Of a stretch of 64,000 nucleotides of DNA, positions 1 to 11,504 are shown in pieces. Below the pieces are notes generated by a model, which was not told the DNA's origin, did no database searches, and saw only the letters and a program-made list of their open reading frames with translations. Positions within the stretch are counted from its first letter, which is position 1; each line of letters opens with the position of its first letter. Position numbers and translations under genes: made by a program. Source of the stretch: Acanthococcus lagerstroemiae (taxonomy: Eukaryota > Arthropoda > Insecta > Hemiptera > Eriococcidae); assembly GCA_031841125.1 (NCBI GenBank), contig CM063114.1:5828001-5892000 (forward strand), in the 5' to 3' direction.

Positions 1-154
1 CGAGGGAAATACAGGCTGTGGAGATCTATATACAGGTGATGGAAAAATAAAGAAAACATTTTGTTCGAGGGCAGTACAAGGTTCTATAGGTTCCAGCTCA
101 AGATATATTTATTTGATAGTAATTTTTGGAATACTTATAAGTATGAGAAAATAA
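1..154 (+). CDS. 3' end of an upstream terminal exon, SMB-linked ectodomain family, with hydrophobic C-terminal tail
   Basis: Reading from base 2, 50 codons run to a TAA at 152-154. The Gly/Asn-rich stretch and the KKTFC ending match the last residues of the terminal exons at 13176 (DKFC) and 23232 (NKFCP). Unlike those two, this copy continues about 29 residues past the last cysteine: a Gly/Ser linker (GSIGSSS), then a run of Ile, Leu, Val and Phe, ending MRK. Such a tail fits a GPI-anchor signal or a single membrane segment; the charged end makes this uncertain. The start lies outside the window. Seen: frame and ending. Inferred: anchoring and family membership. Confidence 0.65.
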   Translation, partial: EGNTGCGDLYTGDGKIKKTFCSRAVQGSIGSSSRYIYLIVIFGILISMRK

Positions 155-960
155 GTCGTTTGTTTGTATTTATTTCGGAAGGGGCCCTTGGACATATGGT
201 ATAGCACGTTTGGCATGTATAGCTTCAACTGCCTTTGATTTTCTAAAAGTTCTGAATATAAATCACTAATTTATAATTAGCAGGTATATTGGAGGGGTAC
301 AGTTCAATATATTGAAATTCAGGAACATACTGGATAACCACCCTTCAGAATTTCCTAATCACACTACTGTTAACAATTCCAGTTTACTAAGTGTTAAATA
401 TTTATTCAATATGAGATTGTACAGACACATATTGGATCTAGAATTTTCGTTTGGGAAAGGCTAAACTTCATGAAAAAAATTCTGGAGAAATAATCGTAGG
501 TAGCTCAAAACTTTTAGAGTCGAGAACGCACCAGGAATTTCAAAGGTGAAGAAGATCACCCGATAATTCAAAATGGGGTATCCACGAGCAAAGTGAACGC
601 AATTTTTTGAAATTTTTAGCTGAATGTATCAAATATTTTACTTGAAGGGCTTTCTCTTGCTCGAAGATCGCTGTAAATTCTATTTTCTTTTGAATATCAT
701 ATTTTCTGAAGTAATCTTGATGGTTAAAAGACGGGGGTTGTGCTTACATCATCCCTGAATCCACCGCTGACTTGGAATAAGGATTTGACGACGATCGAAT
801 ATGAAATAGTTTAGACCCACAATATATGCATCGCTGCTCGTTAGGTTGCTTTGAAAAAGGCAAAATACCACTTTTTTGGGCTTACTATCGAATAATGTCA
901 CAAATCCAAACCATTTCGCACGCAAACACAATTGAATCACTACAGAAATCATGATTAAGG
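155..960. other. Non-coding AT-rich stretch
   Basis: No convincing reading frame or repeat was found. It should include the 3' UTR of the upstream terminal exon, but no clear AATAAA is close to the stop. Confidence 0.4.
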
Positions 961-966
961 TGAACC

Positions 967-1157
967 TGCCCATAAGTACGCACTTATCAATTCCCGAACA
1001 ATGGTAACACTGATGCCAACTCCGACGTCAACCAACCTAGTACTACATCAACCTTGAAAAGTTGCGTAATTTGATGAAAAATCGGAGAAATTTGGTGCTT
1101 TGAAGCTTGTTGTTTTGATTTACTCGTTTTTAGGGTCGGCTAGACCCTATTGCGATC

Positions 1158-1191
<34 letters not shown>

Positions 1192-2575
1192 ATTATTATT
1201 ATTATTCAAGTTGTTCAGTACTGAGACGTTATCAAGTGGTCATATGGATGGCGATTCTGTCGTAGTTCGTAGTTTTGTAGGATGTTTATTATTGATGAAT
1301 ATAGAGAGCGTTAATGTTTAGCAGAATTCAGATGATAGGAATTGCAGCATTTGCCGACCCTAGTCGTGCAGCATTGCTGCTTGTTTAAACTATTTTTCAC
1401 AAATTGGAAAACGTGTTTACGGATACGAAAATGGCAGAAACGGAAGTATCTGTAATATCATTTTATTTGTCTTTCATTGTAGTTTCAGACTCTGTATTCA
1501 GTTTCTCGAAAATGTAAGCTATTTGTTGTGTAATAACATGAATTCTGTTGAACATGATATCTGCCCATATAAGTACGCACAAAGGAACTGCTTTTAAGTA
1601 CGCACCAGTTTCTCATAACAAATACGCTTTTCTTCCTAGGAAACGAATAGCGACGAAACGAAAATTGGTTTGTAGGCCAAAGAAAGTTTATGGCAATGCA
1701 CGCTGCAGTGGAGAAGAGCAGCCCAATTCGATATGAATGAATGTACATTCAGAAAACCCCTGAAATATGCAAAGGTAACGAGTTAAAAAGACTTTTTCAG
1801 AATTATTTTCAGCGAGAAATACTATTTCTTATTACTTTTCTTATTTTACAGTCCTATGATTTAAAATTGCAGACAGCGCCACCAACATTTATTGATTCTT
1901 TCAAACGTCCATTCACCTTTTTTTTTTTTTTTAATTTTCGCAAGTTCTGGTAATTCAAAATTTCTGAGTCCCAAAACACTCTTTTCAGTACCACGCGCAA
2001 AAACGAACTCACCCAAGCTTTGAAAAAAAATGGTGAGGCGATGAAGAAAAGGCAGTCTCAGAAGGCAAAAATTCTAATAGGTTCACATTATAAGAACCGA
2101 CGAGAAGAGGAGTTGAATAGTAAGATAAAGAAGACAACAAAGAAAGAGGGCACAACTACGACAACAGGAGGGACGATGAAGAAAGGACTGACGGCTGCGA
2201 AGAAAGGAGAGAAACAGATAGAGACAATGAAGAAAAAACCAACCACATCGCTTGCAAACCAATTGAGGCGAAAAAAGAAGAGCGAGAGAAAGAAATCTCT
2301 AAAGTTTCTCTTGAGGAAGCTCAGGTTGAATGCCTAATTTGTACTATAGTACTGATATATTTCGCCCATCTAAAAGCAAAGAACCTTGGATTCAATGTAA
2401 TATGTGCCTAGGTTGGGCTCATCAGACTTGTACCGATTACTTTGACATCGGATTTTACGTTTTTGATTTTTGTAGAGGCGATGTTCTTGAAAAAATATAA
2501 TTATTATAACGATTAAACGCTCTAATGTTTCACTTTTTTAATGATTTCAGCAGTGCGTACTTATAGGAAGGTACT
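967..2575 (+). mobile_element. Decayed pogo/Tigger-like DNA transposon remnant with PHD-type zinc finger
   Basis: The motif ATAAGTACGCAC occurs at about 969 and 1567 and in inverted form near 2553, giving an inverted-terminal layout. Between them, 2020-2337 encodes a very Lys-rich segment. With frame changes this leads into a zinc-finger-like stretch at about 2331-2480 (ECLIC, then EPWIQCNMCLGWAH and later DFC). The pattern C-x-x-C, WIQC-x-x-C-x-x-WAH and F-C is the PHD-like finger often found at the C-terminus of pogo/Tigger-type DDE transposases. The DDE core itself was not found. Poly(T) tracts at 1160-1187 and just after the element suggest further insertions. Confidence 0.4.
1160..1205. 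repeat. Poly(T) followed by (ATT)n
   Basis: A run of about 28 T is followed by several ATT units. It could be the reversed tail of an unrecognised retroelement or simple slippage. Similar T runs lie at 2721-2747 and 4438-4461. Confidence 0.8.
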
Positions 2576-2720
2576 GTCCTATGAGTACACATGCTGAGAG
2601 TTGCATTATTTTTATCATTTTTAGGGGTAATGATGAGGGTAAACTAAAAAGTAATCATGTGATTACATTGGTGTAAACTCCCTTTACAGATGGTATAAAT
2701 TTCAGCTTATGTGGTGTGCG

Positions 2721-2751
<31 letters not shown>

Positions 2752-3887
2752 ATAATCATAAAACGTGCATGGAAAAATTATTTTCCCGCGACAAACAAAT
2801 TAGCGTAAACGCACCGTTACCAGCAGAGTTGAGAAAAATTAAGAATTATTTTCACCAGTGGCGATAATGAGCTGTTATTTTCACTAGTGGCGGAAATGGT
2901 CAAGCCAGCCAATCAGAAGCAAGAAACAATGGCAGTGTAGAATGCACACCTGTGTGTTCAAGACGTGTGTAGCTGTGCACGTTTCTACACGCCGATCACT
3001 CACCGCGTTTCGTACGTTTACCCTTTTTCTGTTTGCGAATTGAGTATCGTCTGCTTTGTTTTCGTTAACGTTCAATCAGTTGATGTTTACGAGAAAAGAG
3101 ACATTATTAATATTTTAAAAGAAATCTCCAGGGAAAAAATTTGTCTCCGTGCACTTATATAAAAAAATATTGTACAGTACGAGTGGTTCAAAAACGCGTT
3201 TACGCTTGTTTTGTTGCAGAACTCGGGCTCTTTTTCCCCACTAGTACTGTAATATATAGTGTGTTTTTTTTTTGCCCCAGAAGAATAAAAAGTTTGGCTA
3301 CACCCGTACATCATATAATAAATAGAGGTCGGTACCCTAGCCGCTATACAACTCGCAAATATGTATTGAGTGATGGGGCAAACGCAACTGCTGAATGAGA
3401 TTTTATAAATTTTTAAGGCTCAACAAGAAAACAGTTTTCAATTTTAACTTCCTTTGATGCAGCATTTTGAAACGATTGTATTGTTTGGCTGTTCCACCAG
3501 CTATGTCTCAAATCATTGAAAATTTCTGAGCAAAGTCGAAAAATGTGACTTCATCTGCAGTCATATTATTCGTCTGAAGTATACCCAGAAATTTTCGACG
3601 GAATGGAAATATAAGATTATGGAATATCCACTCACGAAAATTTTTCGAAATGGGCAGGAAATGTCATTTTTTGATCTCAAGAAGGTGGAGGAGTAACCTA
3701 ACACTATTTCAGTACACCCCTATTATTTATTTATATCGTTCATTCCAGGAAATTGGAGGGTCGTGATCTTTCTATTCCCAGGAAAGCATTTTTTCCCCCA
3801 AAACATTTTTTATGCAATTATATCTGCTCTTGGATTCTGTACAATACAATTCTTAATCCCTGTCTTATTGTCAGCGCTATTTCCCAG
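2576..3887. other. Non-coding stretch with poly(T)
   Basis: It holds a long T tract near 2721-2747. Short open frames on both strands look like chance. Nothing else is recognisable before the broken SMB exon. Confidence 0.4.
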
Positions 3888-4082
3888 GATCTGCAAGAAC
3901 GAATTAACGTGTCACATGGTTAACCAAATGCTCCCCAATAAGCAAGATTTTCCGAGTAGAAACTGCATGTGCTATGCTGAATGTTCCAAATATGGCGATT
4001 GTTGTTCAAACTCGACATACTAGAACGAAACTGAACAAAAAGTTAATTACAAACAGTTCTACACTGTCTGCCATTATTGTTG
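3888..4082 (+). pseudogene. Broken duplicate of the somatomedin-B exon
   Basis: A splice-acceptor-like TTCCCAG precedes 3888, in the same phase as the intact SMB exon at 6545. Residues align throughout: ICKNELTCH matches ICKNQPTCH, RNCMCYAECSKYGDCC matches RNCMCDEDCRKYGDCC, and NETEQK is shared. The Tyr codon just before NETEQK is a TAG stop (4021-4023). The 3' end is out of step: about 195 bases to a donor-like GTAAGA against 193 in the intact exon, so phase would also be lost. The last SMB cysteine is displaced. This is a decayed tandem exon or the relic of a lost paralogue; no signal-peptide exon was found 5' of it. Confidence 0.8.
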
Positions 4083-5427
4083 GTAAGAATGAATAATGTC
4101 GTTAAAATATTTTGGTGTCACGCAGAGGCGTATCTGTGAATTCTCAGGGAGGGGGGAGTTGACTTATGGAAAAACATGTGAAAATGGACTATTCGATAGC
4201 AAAGCGAACGATACATTGTGAGTTATAGCAAAACGTGTATCTAAAATTTGAATTTTTAAACTCAAAAGGATTGGCTAACTTCAATTTCTTTCAAAACGCT
4301 CTCGATACGATTGAAATTTCTCGGGAAACTTGACTTGCAATTTCAATCGTGGAAATTAGCATACTCGAGCAATCTGGATTAGTGGCGAGGCTAAATTAAA
4401 ATTTTTGAACCCTGGATTTTTAGATGTAGAGCTTTTCCTTTTTTTTTTTTTTTTTTTTTTTATGCCGACTGGAGACTGGAGAAGAGAAAAACGGCTTCAA
4501 ATTTAGGTGAGAGGAGATCATTCCTGACAAATCTGTCAGTTCACCTAAAAAAAACTCATTTTTCTGAAAACCTTGGAGATGGAGCAAAACGGAGAAAATT
4601 CTGCTCCTTACACGAGAAGTTCTAACTTTTCATTACCTTCATTTTGTCAAAAATTATTCCCTCGCCAAAATTTTAAACCGTTTTGCTCTAGCTGTCTCCA
4701 GTTCAAAGTTATACGTGTTTTTCTATTTCTTCCCAAAAATTGAGAAATTTTGAAAATGTATATTGGTGTATTCTGTGTTGCATATTCAACATGTTGAAGG
4801 CATTCTTGCATTAAAGTTTTTAATTTCGTCTACACTTCTGAAAATTTTTGAAAATGTGGTAACAGCTCGCATACAATACCAAACACACCAATATTCATTT
4901 TCTGAGATTATTTTCCGCACTCATCGGAGGTGAAAGTGATGAATGGAGAACGTTTCTAATCACTTATTAGTTACATATTGACCAATTTCTTGAAATGTTA
5001 AGTGAAAAACTGCAGTCACATCTACGAGATTGATTGATCAAATTGTGATCCGTCATTCTCCCATCGCCTTCAGAAGTCGGGACAGAAATTCCTTCTTCCA
5101 TCTTGAAGAGGTAACAGCGAATATCAAGATCAAGAAGCATTGAACTTGACAACGGTGTGCCCTCACAGCTGCGTGAATAAAAATGCTCCGGAGACGTACC
5201 TAAGTTTTTTTTAGATATTACGTATTTTCACCGTTAGGTTTATGACTGAGTGAGTTGACTTTATCAAGTATGCATTGGCCTTTTTACCTCGTATTTTGAT
5301 CAGTTGCAAACCCGAAACGGTTTTATCAGTTTACCGAAATGATCATGCACTGATTTCTAGTCTGACATACTGACCTTCGTCACAAAAATAGATCAGCTGT
5401 TTGGTGTTAGAGGGCAGCATGCGAGTA
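4083..5427. other. Upstream intergenic DNA with a possible hAT MITE end
   Basis: CAGAGGCGTATCTGTG near 4125, followed by a G-rich run, resembles the start of hAT-type MITEs (CAGAGGCGTA family); I did not find its partner end. A poly(T) tract lies at 4438-4461. The rest has no recognisable coding potential. Confidence 0.35.
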
Positions 5428-5461
5428 GATAAAAACCGGTAAGCAAACTAGCATCTACAGT
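5428..5461 (+). promoter_or_regulatory. Possible core promoter (TATA-like box and initiator) of the SMB gene
   Basis: GATAAAAA at 5428-5435 lies about 31 bases before CTACAGTG, an arthropod-like initiator centred near 5459. This is the usual TATA to start-site spacing and lies 135 bases before the coding start. A second CAGT-type initiator is present near 5519. Based on motif and spacing only. Confidence 0.3.
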
Positions 5462-5556
5462 GTGAACGTGTGAAGTGAACTCATCTATGGACTTACTTCA
5501 TTCTGTTCGAATATAGCAGTCAGTGAACGTGTTCATTTTGGAAATTTCAAATACAA

Positions 5557-5589
5557 ATGCGCTTTCGAGAAGTTCCGAATCGCGAGTAA
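5557..5589 (+). promoter_or_regulatory. Upstream open reading frame in the 5' leader
   Basis: An ATG in another frame opens 37 bases before the main start and encodes ten residues, ending with TAA five bases before the main ATG. If transcription starts near 5459 or 5519, this uORF would be in the mRNA and could dampen translation. Its effect is inferred. Confidence 0.35.
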
Positions 5590-5593
5590 AATT

Positions 5594-5760
5594 ATGACGA
5601 GATTAACTATTTTGACGGTGCTAAGTCTTGCGCTGGCGAATGCGAATGGAAAAACGGTGGGAAAAGCCGCAGAGGAGACTAATAACACATCTGCGCCATT
5701 TATGCCAATAATTACCTTGGAAGAGCCAGTATTTTTTAAACTTACCGAGTACACCGACAA
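5594..5760 (+). CDS. Exon 1 of secreted SMB-domain protein (signal peptide and N-terminal linker)
   Basis: ATG at 5594 opens a classic signal peptide: MTR, then a Leu/Ile/Thr/Val/Ala core (LTILTVLSLALA), with a likely cleavage near residues 15-19 (ANANG). A linker of about 36 residues follows, with NNTS glycosylation sequons. The exon ends at 5760 before GTAAGAAA, a good donor, in phase 2 (167 bases). The split codon AA|A (Lys56) is completed by the SMB exon at 6545, and the frame then stays open through the terminal exon. That makes a 348 aa protein entering the secretory pathway. The intron to exon 2 is 784 bases. Confidence 0.75.
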
Positions 5761-6544
5761 GTAAGAAAATCATACTATAATAAATCAGTAATACATATAA
5801 GTATCCGACTTCAGCAGCGGTGGAGATACTGCGGGCCTAAGGGGCAATAGCCCCTAGATATAGCTACTGAATACGATTTTTTCCATATTAGGATAAAAAA
5901 TAAGATTTAAGGGCTTGATAGATTGCAGAGACAAGGAACCTTCTTATTGCTGACAACCTAAAATTAAGAATCCCTAGCCCCCTGTGGAAGGAGTACAGAC
6001 CGTCATCATTGGGGCTGATTTCGATTTTCGATTGAGTGGAAACAGTCGACGATGTCAGAAGTTGGATTAAAACTTCAGCAAAAAGTAAAAACGGAATTTT
6101 TAGGCACATAAAATCAGTGTAGTAGGAAATAAAATGTGAATTATCAATGTTTGGATAAGACTGGAGCGCGAGTACCAATGCTGCATTTAGCTCCTCGCTG
6201 ATGATGGAAATCTGCAGGGACAAGATATTTTCGGTGATATTACCCCCAACATTTTCAATTACGTCAAAAGGAAAACAAACGTTATTACTTTTATTATTGA
6301 AATTGGGTATAAAGCGGATACCTCATATGGAGGAAATCGTATTCAGAAGCAATTTTTCCAGGAGGTCGCTTGCTCTCCTTCTGCTCCCAAGATCACAATC
6401 ACTACTTCTGAATACCTATAAGTTAAATTATTTCCACCACCTTTCGCTTGTTTCGTGGGAATGAAGGGGAGGTGGTGTTCAAGCTGTAGGAATGAATATA
6501 TTATTTTTCGTCTAAATTTTGAAGCTTCCTAATTCGACTTCTAG

Positions 6545-6737
6545 AATATGTAAAAATCAGCCCACCTGTCATTTGGTGAAAAATGCTCCGGAAAGTCATC
6601 AGCAGATGGGAGTAAGAAATTGTATGTGCGACGAGGACTGTCGTAAATACGGAGATTGTTGTTTGGATTCGCCGTTCTACAACGAAACGGAACAGAAGGC
6701 GAATTTCCAGGCATTTTATTGTTCATCCAAAGACTTA
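6545..6737 (+). CDS. Exon 2: somatomedin-B domain
   Basis: The exon runs from acceptor ACTTCTAG to donor GTAAGT. At 193 bases it ends in phase 0. It encodes residues 56-120 with the eight-cysteine somatomedin-B pattern: Cys58, 64, 82, 84, 88, 94, 95 and 115. The C-x-C, DC and YGDCC-x-D spacing is diagnostic. SMB domains are compact disulfide-knotted extracellular modules known from vitronectin, ENPP ectoenzymes and several invertebrate receptors; what this one binds cannot be read from sequence. NETE is a likely N-glycosylation site. The intron that follows is 6.4 kb if spliced to 13176 and 16.5 kb if spliced to 23232. Confidence 0.85.
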
Positions 6738-7900
6738 GTAAGTACATTTTGGACACTACTTTAATACCTAACATTTTCAAATAGTCGGATTCGCGTGGCT
6801 ATGTTAATTGGAAAGCAGTACCGAGGAAGGAACAGTTACGTTGAACTTTTCCTGCTGAAAAATTCCGAGTTTACTAACTGCTAGGATTTCATGTGCAACA
6901 AGCAGAAACACGAGCCTGATCTGCCAACACTGGGAGTTGGTTGAAAGGCGTAAAAATAAGATGCTGGGCTGGGTACTTCGTTATTCTAGAAGGTTCAGCC
7001 AGTCAGGGAACAGAACTAGTTCTTTTCATATATTTCCATAATCTCATCATTTTTTGTATTAAAATCTGACCAGACAGGTATTTTTCAGATTGGGTGGTCT
7101 TCTCTTCCAACATTTATCTCGTTGACTCTAAAATCTTTATAACACTAAGTCGCAAGCTTTAATTTTGCTAGATGCTATTTAAGATCCAGTGTTTCCTACA
7201 GATAACAGTTTCTGAGCAGCGATCATTGACTTGTATTGGTGGCAATAACGGAGAGGTTGGAGTGTATACGCCACCACCCCTCCCTCCTCCAATATAAAAT
7301 TAAATCATCGAGAAAATGTTTGCCTTGATTTTGAAAAAAATAGTGTCAATTTCTGCAGAAAAGGTCACATGCTTAAGGGGGAAGGGGACGTTGTGCTCTC
7401 ACCCCAACATAAAATGAACAACCACAACAGTCGCTAGTGAGTCTGTACACTCTTTCGCATCGCCTCTCTCAAGCTTATTTGTCGGAATCCGCCTATAAAT
7501 TATGTTAAAAATCAAAAACCATCAATCACTGTAACGAAGATAAAATTTTGTAATTTTATGATACCGACTCTAGAAGATGAGCTTTCCTTGTTTACTAATG
7601 AGAATAACAGGATAATATTTCATTTTTCATTGTATGTAGGTGAATAGTAATTCTGCGGAGAATCTCCAACGTAAAAAGAATCCTGCTCATTTTTATTTTC
7701 CACGGCAAGGTTATCGGCAATCCTTAACAACAGCTACAGTTACTTCATGAGGATAGAGGGGAGTTAGAATAATCTGCTGAAAAAAGGTGAATAAAGACAG
7801 TGGTGGTGAAATGGTCGAGCATTATTTACTCCTGACGATCGTATGCTTGAAATGCCAAGTATTTGATAAGTGAAAAAATGCTCAAAATTCGAGCATCCAA
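6738..7900. other. 5' part of the 6.4 kb intron
   Basis: No repeat or coding segment recognised here. The poly-purine runs are not distinctive. Confidence 0.4.
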
Positions 7901-7907
7901 AAGTCGA

Positions 7908-8095
7908 TGAATTTCGAAACGCGGTGAGGAAATTCTAATACTCTGTCGCGAAATTCCGAAACGCAATCAGAACATCCGTCACTCAATCGGAAAATTCCGT
8001 CATTCAGTCGGGAAATTCCAAAACGTAATCAGAAAACTCCAATACTAAGTCGAGGAAATTCTGAAACGCAGTCAGGAAAGAATTTCCGACACGCC
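7908..8095. repeat. Degenerate minisatellite, unit about 22-25 bases
   Basis: Units of the form GAAATTCCGAAACGCAGTCAG recur about eight times, with variants (AAACGCGGTGAG, AAACGCAATCAG, CATTCAGTCGGG). It lies in the intron between the SMB exon and terminal exon A. Confidence 0.7.
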
Positions 8096-9489
8096 CACAA
8101 AAAAATGAAGTCGATTTTTTTTTTTTAATTTACTATAAGAAGTTTTGTAACATTTCAGTAGTTATTTCCTGAAAGGTTTGGAATAAAGTCAGGGAATTTC
8201 AAATTCTAGCACCCAAGCGGAAGAATCGAGAAGATGAACTTTTTTCGGTTTCTTAACTGAAATACGTAAAATTGTCGGGATTTTTCGTGGCCACTCCCAT
8301 TTTGCAGGCTCTAGGTGTAGTGAACTTGAACACTAGTGGCTGAGAATAGTAAAAGCTCTCACGAGCTAAATTCTATTTTCATTCATACGAAATTCTGTGT
8401 TGCCAACCAGCAGTTTTGTGAGTTCTGACCAATTTAATTTTAATCGGTGAAACCTACAGAAATTAATTTGTAGAGAGATTCCCAGAAATGATTTCTGAAT
8501 TCGTGCAATAGAATGAAAGTCACTCAACCTATTTTCACTAACCATTTAGAAGTCGGCGGTTCTCAGAGCCTATGCCCCAATAAATTTCACATTGCATTTT
8601 CGCTCGTTTTCATGACTTACTATCAGCATTGGTATCAGCAACGACTTTTCGGGTGAGGGGGTGGGGGTGCTTTACCAGACACTTACGCGAGTAGGCTAAA
8701 TCCCCTGAATCAGGAAAAACCGGGAACTCGGCGAATTATTTCTCAACGTTAACAAAATAAAAAGGTTTTTTTTTTCGTTAGCCAGCTTGCTTATTGATTT
8801 CAAAAATTTCACTTTTAATCGAATCTTTGTTACGATTTTCACATTTTATCCATTAATAAAATTAACATTTTAAACCTAAAAAATGGTAAGTCCCTTCAAT
8901 CAGCCCACACAGTTCTTTCCAAATCTTTTTCTCGCATCACACACTGAAATCTATTTTCATAATCATTGAGATGGCGATTATTGAGGCAAAGTTTTTTGCC
9001 CATGGTATGTACTAAGAGGTCTTACAGTTCAGAAGAGTTTAGCCAACTACCCGAGGATTCGGAAAATATGGTTCCATCGAGTTACATGACCAGAGACATA
9101 ATAACGCTACTTTGCTGTGATGGTCGCAGAAAGAGGGGGCGTCAGTTTCTTGGTACAAAATATGTAAATTTTTCCGACTCATCAAATTTTGAAATCAAGC
9201 GAAAGAATCAACGTTTTTACATGTTCGAATTGTCCTATATCATTAAAATTTGCCAATGATCAAGTACTGAAATGTCCTCACAAGAACGTTGACAATTTCA
9301 TTTCATGACTAACTCAATGCAATGTTGAATGAATGAAAACATAGAAAATACAAATCGAATGTTGAACGATAGATGGCATAATTTATTGCACGTTCTACAA
9401 TGAATAAATTATTGATGTTCAGTGATGAAAATATATTATACATACTTCGTTTCTCCAGGAGCCCTCTTTTATCGGTTCTCTCGAGTCTC

Positions 9490-10130
9490 AACTTTTTTTC
9501 TGGCCCAAGTCAGTTTTATCTTTTTGCAGCCGGTATAGGATGAGGAAAATTTTATCACTATCAAAGGGCACCTATTCTTTTTTGCTTTGCCGAGACAATT
9601 AGCCCATTTTCCTCGCTGGTATCCTCACACAAGTACGACCCGGATTCGAGTCAGTTTCACCGTTTTGGACTCTTCTTAGCCCCTGAGGTAATGCTCGAAG
9701 GGGCGGTTCTAGGGCTCGGGTGAGAGCAAATGAAAAGAGCCCTAGAAATTCCTCACCAATCATAAGTTCGCCATTAATTTTTCCAATTTTACCTCAAATG
9801 TCTTTTTCAAACAGCTCTCCTACAGTCTCACTCAAGTACCTATTCTTTGGACCCGAGTCAATTTCACTTTCTTGTAGCTAGTATAGGATAAGGAAAAATT
9901 TCGCTCTAATAATGTGCCGTCCATCTCTTTCCGCTCTTCCCCAGAACGATAACCCAGTCTTCCTCACCCGCCTCCTTCCACTAGTATGACCCCGATCCGA
10001 GTTATTTTCACTTTTCTGGACCCCTCTCGATTCTAAGGATTCCTTACCACCCTCAGGTCCGTCATTTACTTATTAACTTTTCCCTCAAGTGCCCTTTCCA
10101 GTGGCCCTCCTCAAGTCTCACTCAAATGTT
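9490..10130. repeat. Diverged tandem duplication, about 350-base unit, with SINE 3' fragment inside
   Basis: The phrase around 9632-9672 (a GACCCGGATTCGAGTCA-like stretch, then TTTCACCGTTTTGGAC) recurs in diverged form at 9981-10020, as do GTATAGGATGAGGAAAA and GTATAGGATAAGGAAAA. At about 9683-9735 sits a match to the 3' part of the window's tRNA-derived SINE (GGTAATGCTCGAAGGGGCGG, then AGGGCTCGGG), so a truncated SINE copy landed in unit one. Confidence 0.5.
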
Positions 10131-11504
10131 TCCAAAAATGAGTTCATTTCACCAATTCGTAAGCATGTAGGAGTCAAATTCCAATTACGTCAACGTACAA
10201 TGTGTAAGTATCGCTACTTCATATTTTTCATTGTACAACTTATTTTGGTCGTTGGGCTAATATTTTTTCTTACTCATACAGAAATATTTCATCGTGCATC
10301 CATTTCTTCGATGATTCGTTATTCTTTTTTCGAAGAACTCATATTTCAATCGTTACCTTTTTCCCTCATCGTTTGTTCTCTATTTTATCGGACGATTAAG
10401 TGACACCCCTTGTATTCTACTTCAGAGGTCTCAAAAATTATGGAAAAATTTATTGAATGTTTTTCTCAACTAACTAAACAAGCAGACGAATACCGAAATC
10501 CTAAAACGCGTTCTAGTCATGTGCATCAAAAACTTCTAGTAATCCCACGTACTCTGAGAATCTCCTACTGAACAGACGGGAACTAAATGCATTGGCTCTG
10601 TAAAAATACAGGCAAATCTCTGGGGCTGTTCTCGTACTTCAAGATCCAGACAGGCAGTCAGCTAAGCTGAGAAATGGGCAACGTGTCGACCACTCCGCAA
10701 GTGCACTGGTAGCCAGCTAGTAAGCCTAGTAGAATTGAAAAAAGAAAAATAGGAAGAAAAAAACCAAGGAAGGTAGCTGACAAGCAGTATCTCCACTCAC
10801 CGGAATGACGGAGCTGAAAACTAAAATTCAGAATCTAGGACAAGCATACTTACTGCTCTATGTACTCCACATCCAATATGTCGTCCCCCCCCCAGACTTA
10901 CACATTGTCCCCTTCTCCCAGGAAGAAGAAACATTCCAGAATATGAGACGAAACAAACTGCCAAACAGGTAATCAATCAGCTAGCAAGAAAAACTTAAAC
11001 TGACAGTGAAACCATAAGCATACCATCAGTAGGAGTAAAAAAGTCCGGGCTCTCGTTGTACTTCTTCTGAGTGCGAAATATTTTTTAAGTGAGAAAGTGG
11101 GCCTTTCCTCTTACAGTGATACTGGTTCCTAAATTATATACCTTCAAGAGCAAGAGAAAAATAGTGAGAAAATATGGAAGAGACGAATTAACAAATGTTT
11201 TTCTCACTCTACTTGTGACAATTCACGAATGAAACGAACCGATGATCAGACGGTGAAAACGGTCGTCAAGCAGACTTACCCGCATTTACACATACTGACT
11301 AGCAAACAGAAAGCGCGAATATTGACCAAGTGGTTGGACCACTACACAGTCAAATGGTAAAACTGCTTTGCTTACATTTGAAAATGGTTTTGATGGAAGC
11401 ATCAGGGCTTCAAGAGAATATGAAGGGCATCAGAAACGAATGTATATTTGCGATGCACCATGAAACCTCATTCGCCAAATGTGAAGGCAAAATTGGTATT
11501 CATG

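Noticed and set aside
10089..10403. 104-codon frame with a hydrophobic stretch
   Set aside because: It begins inside a diverged tandem duplication in an intron, has no acceptor, and resembles AT-rich chance sequence.
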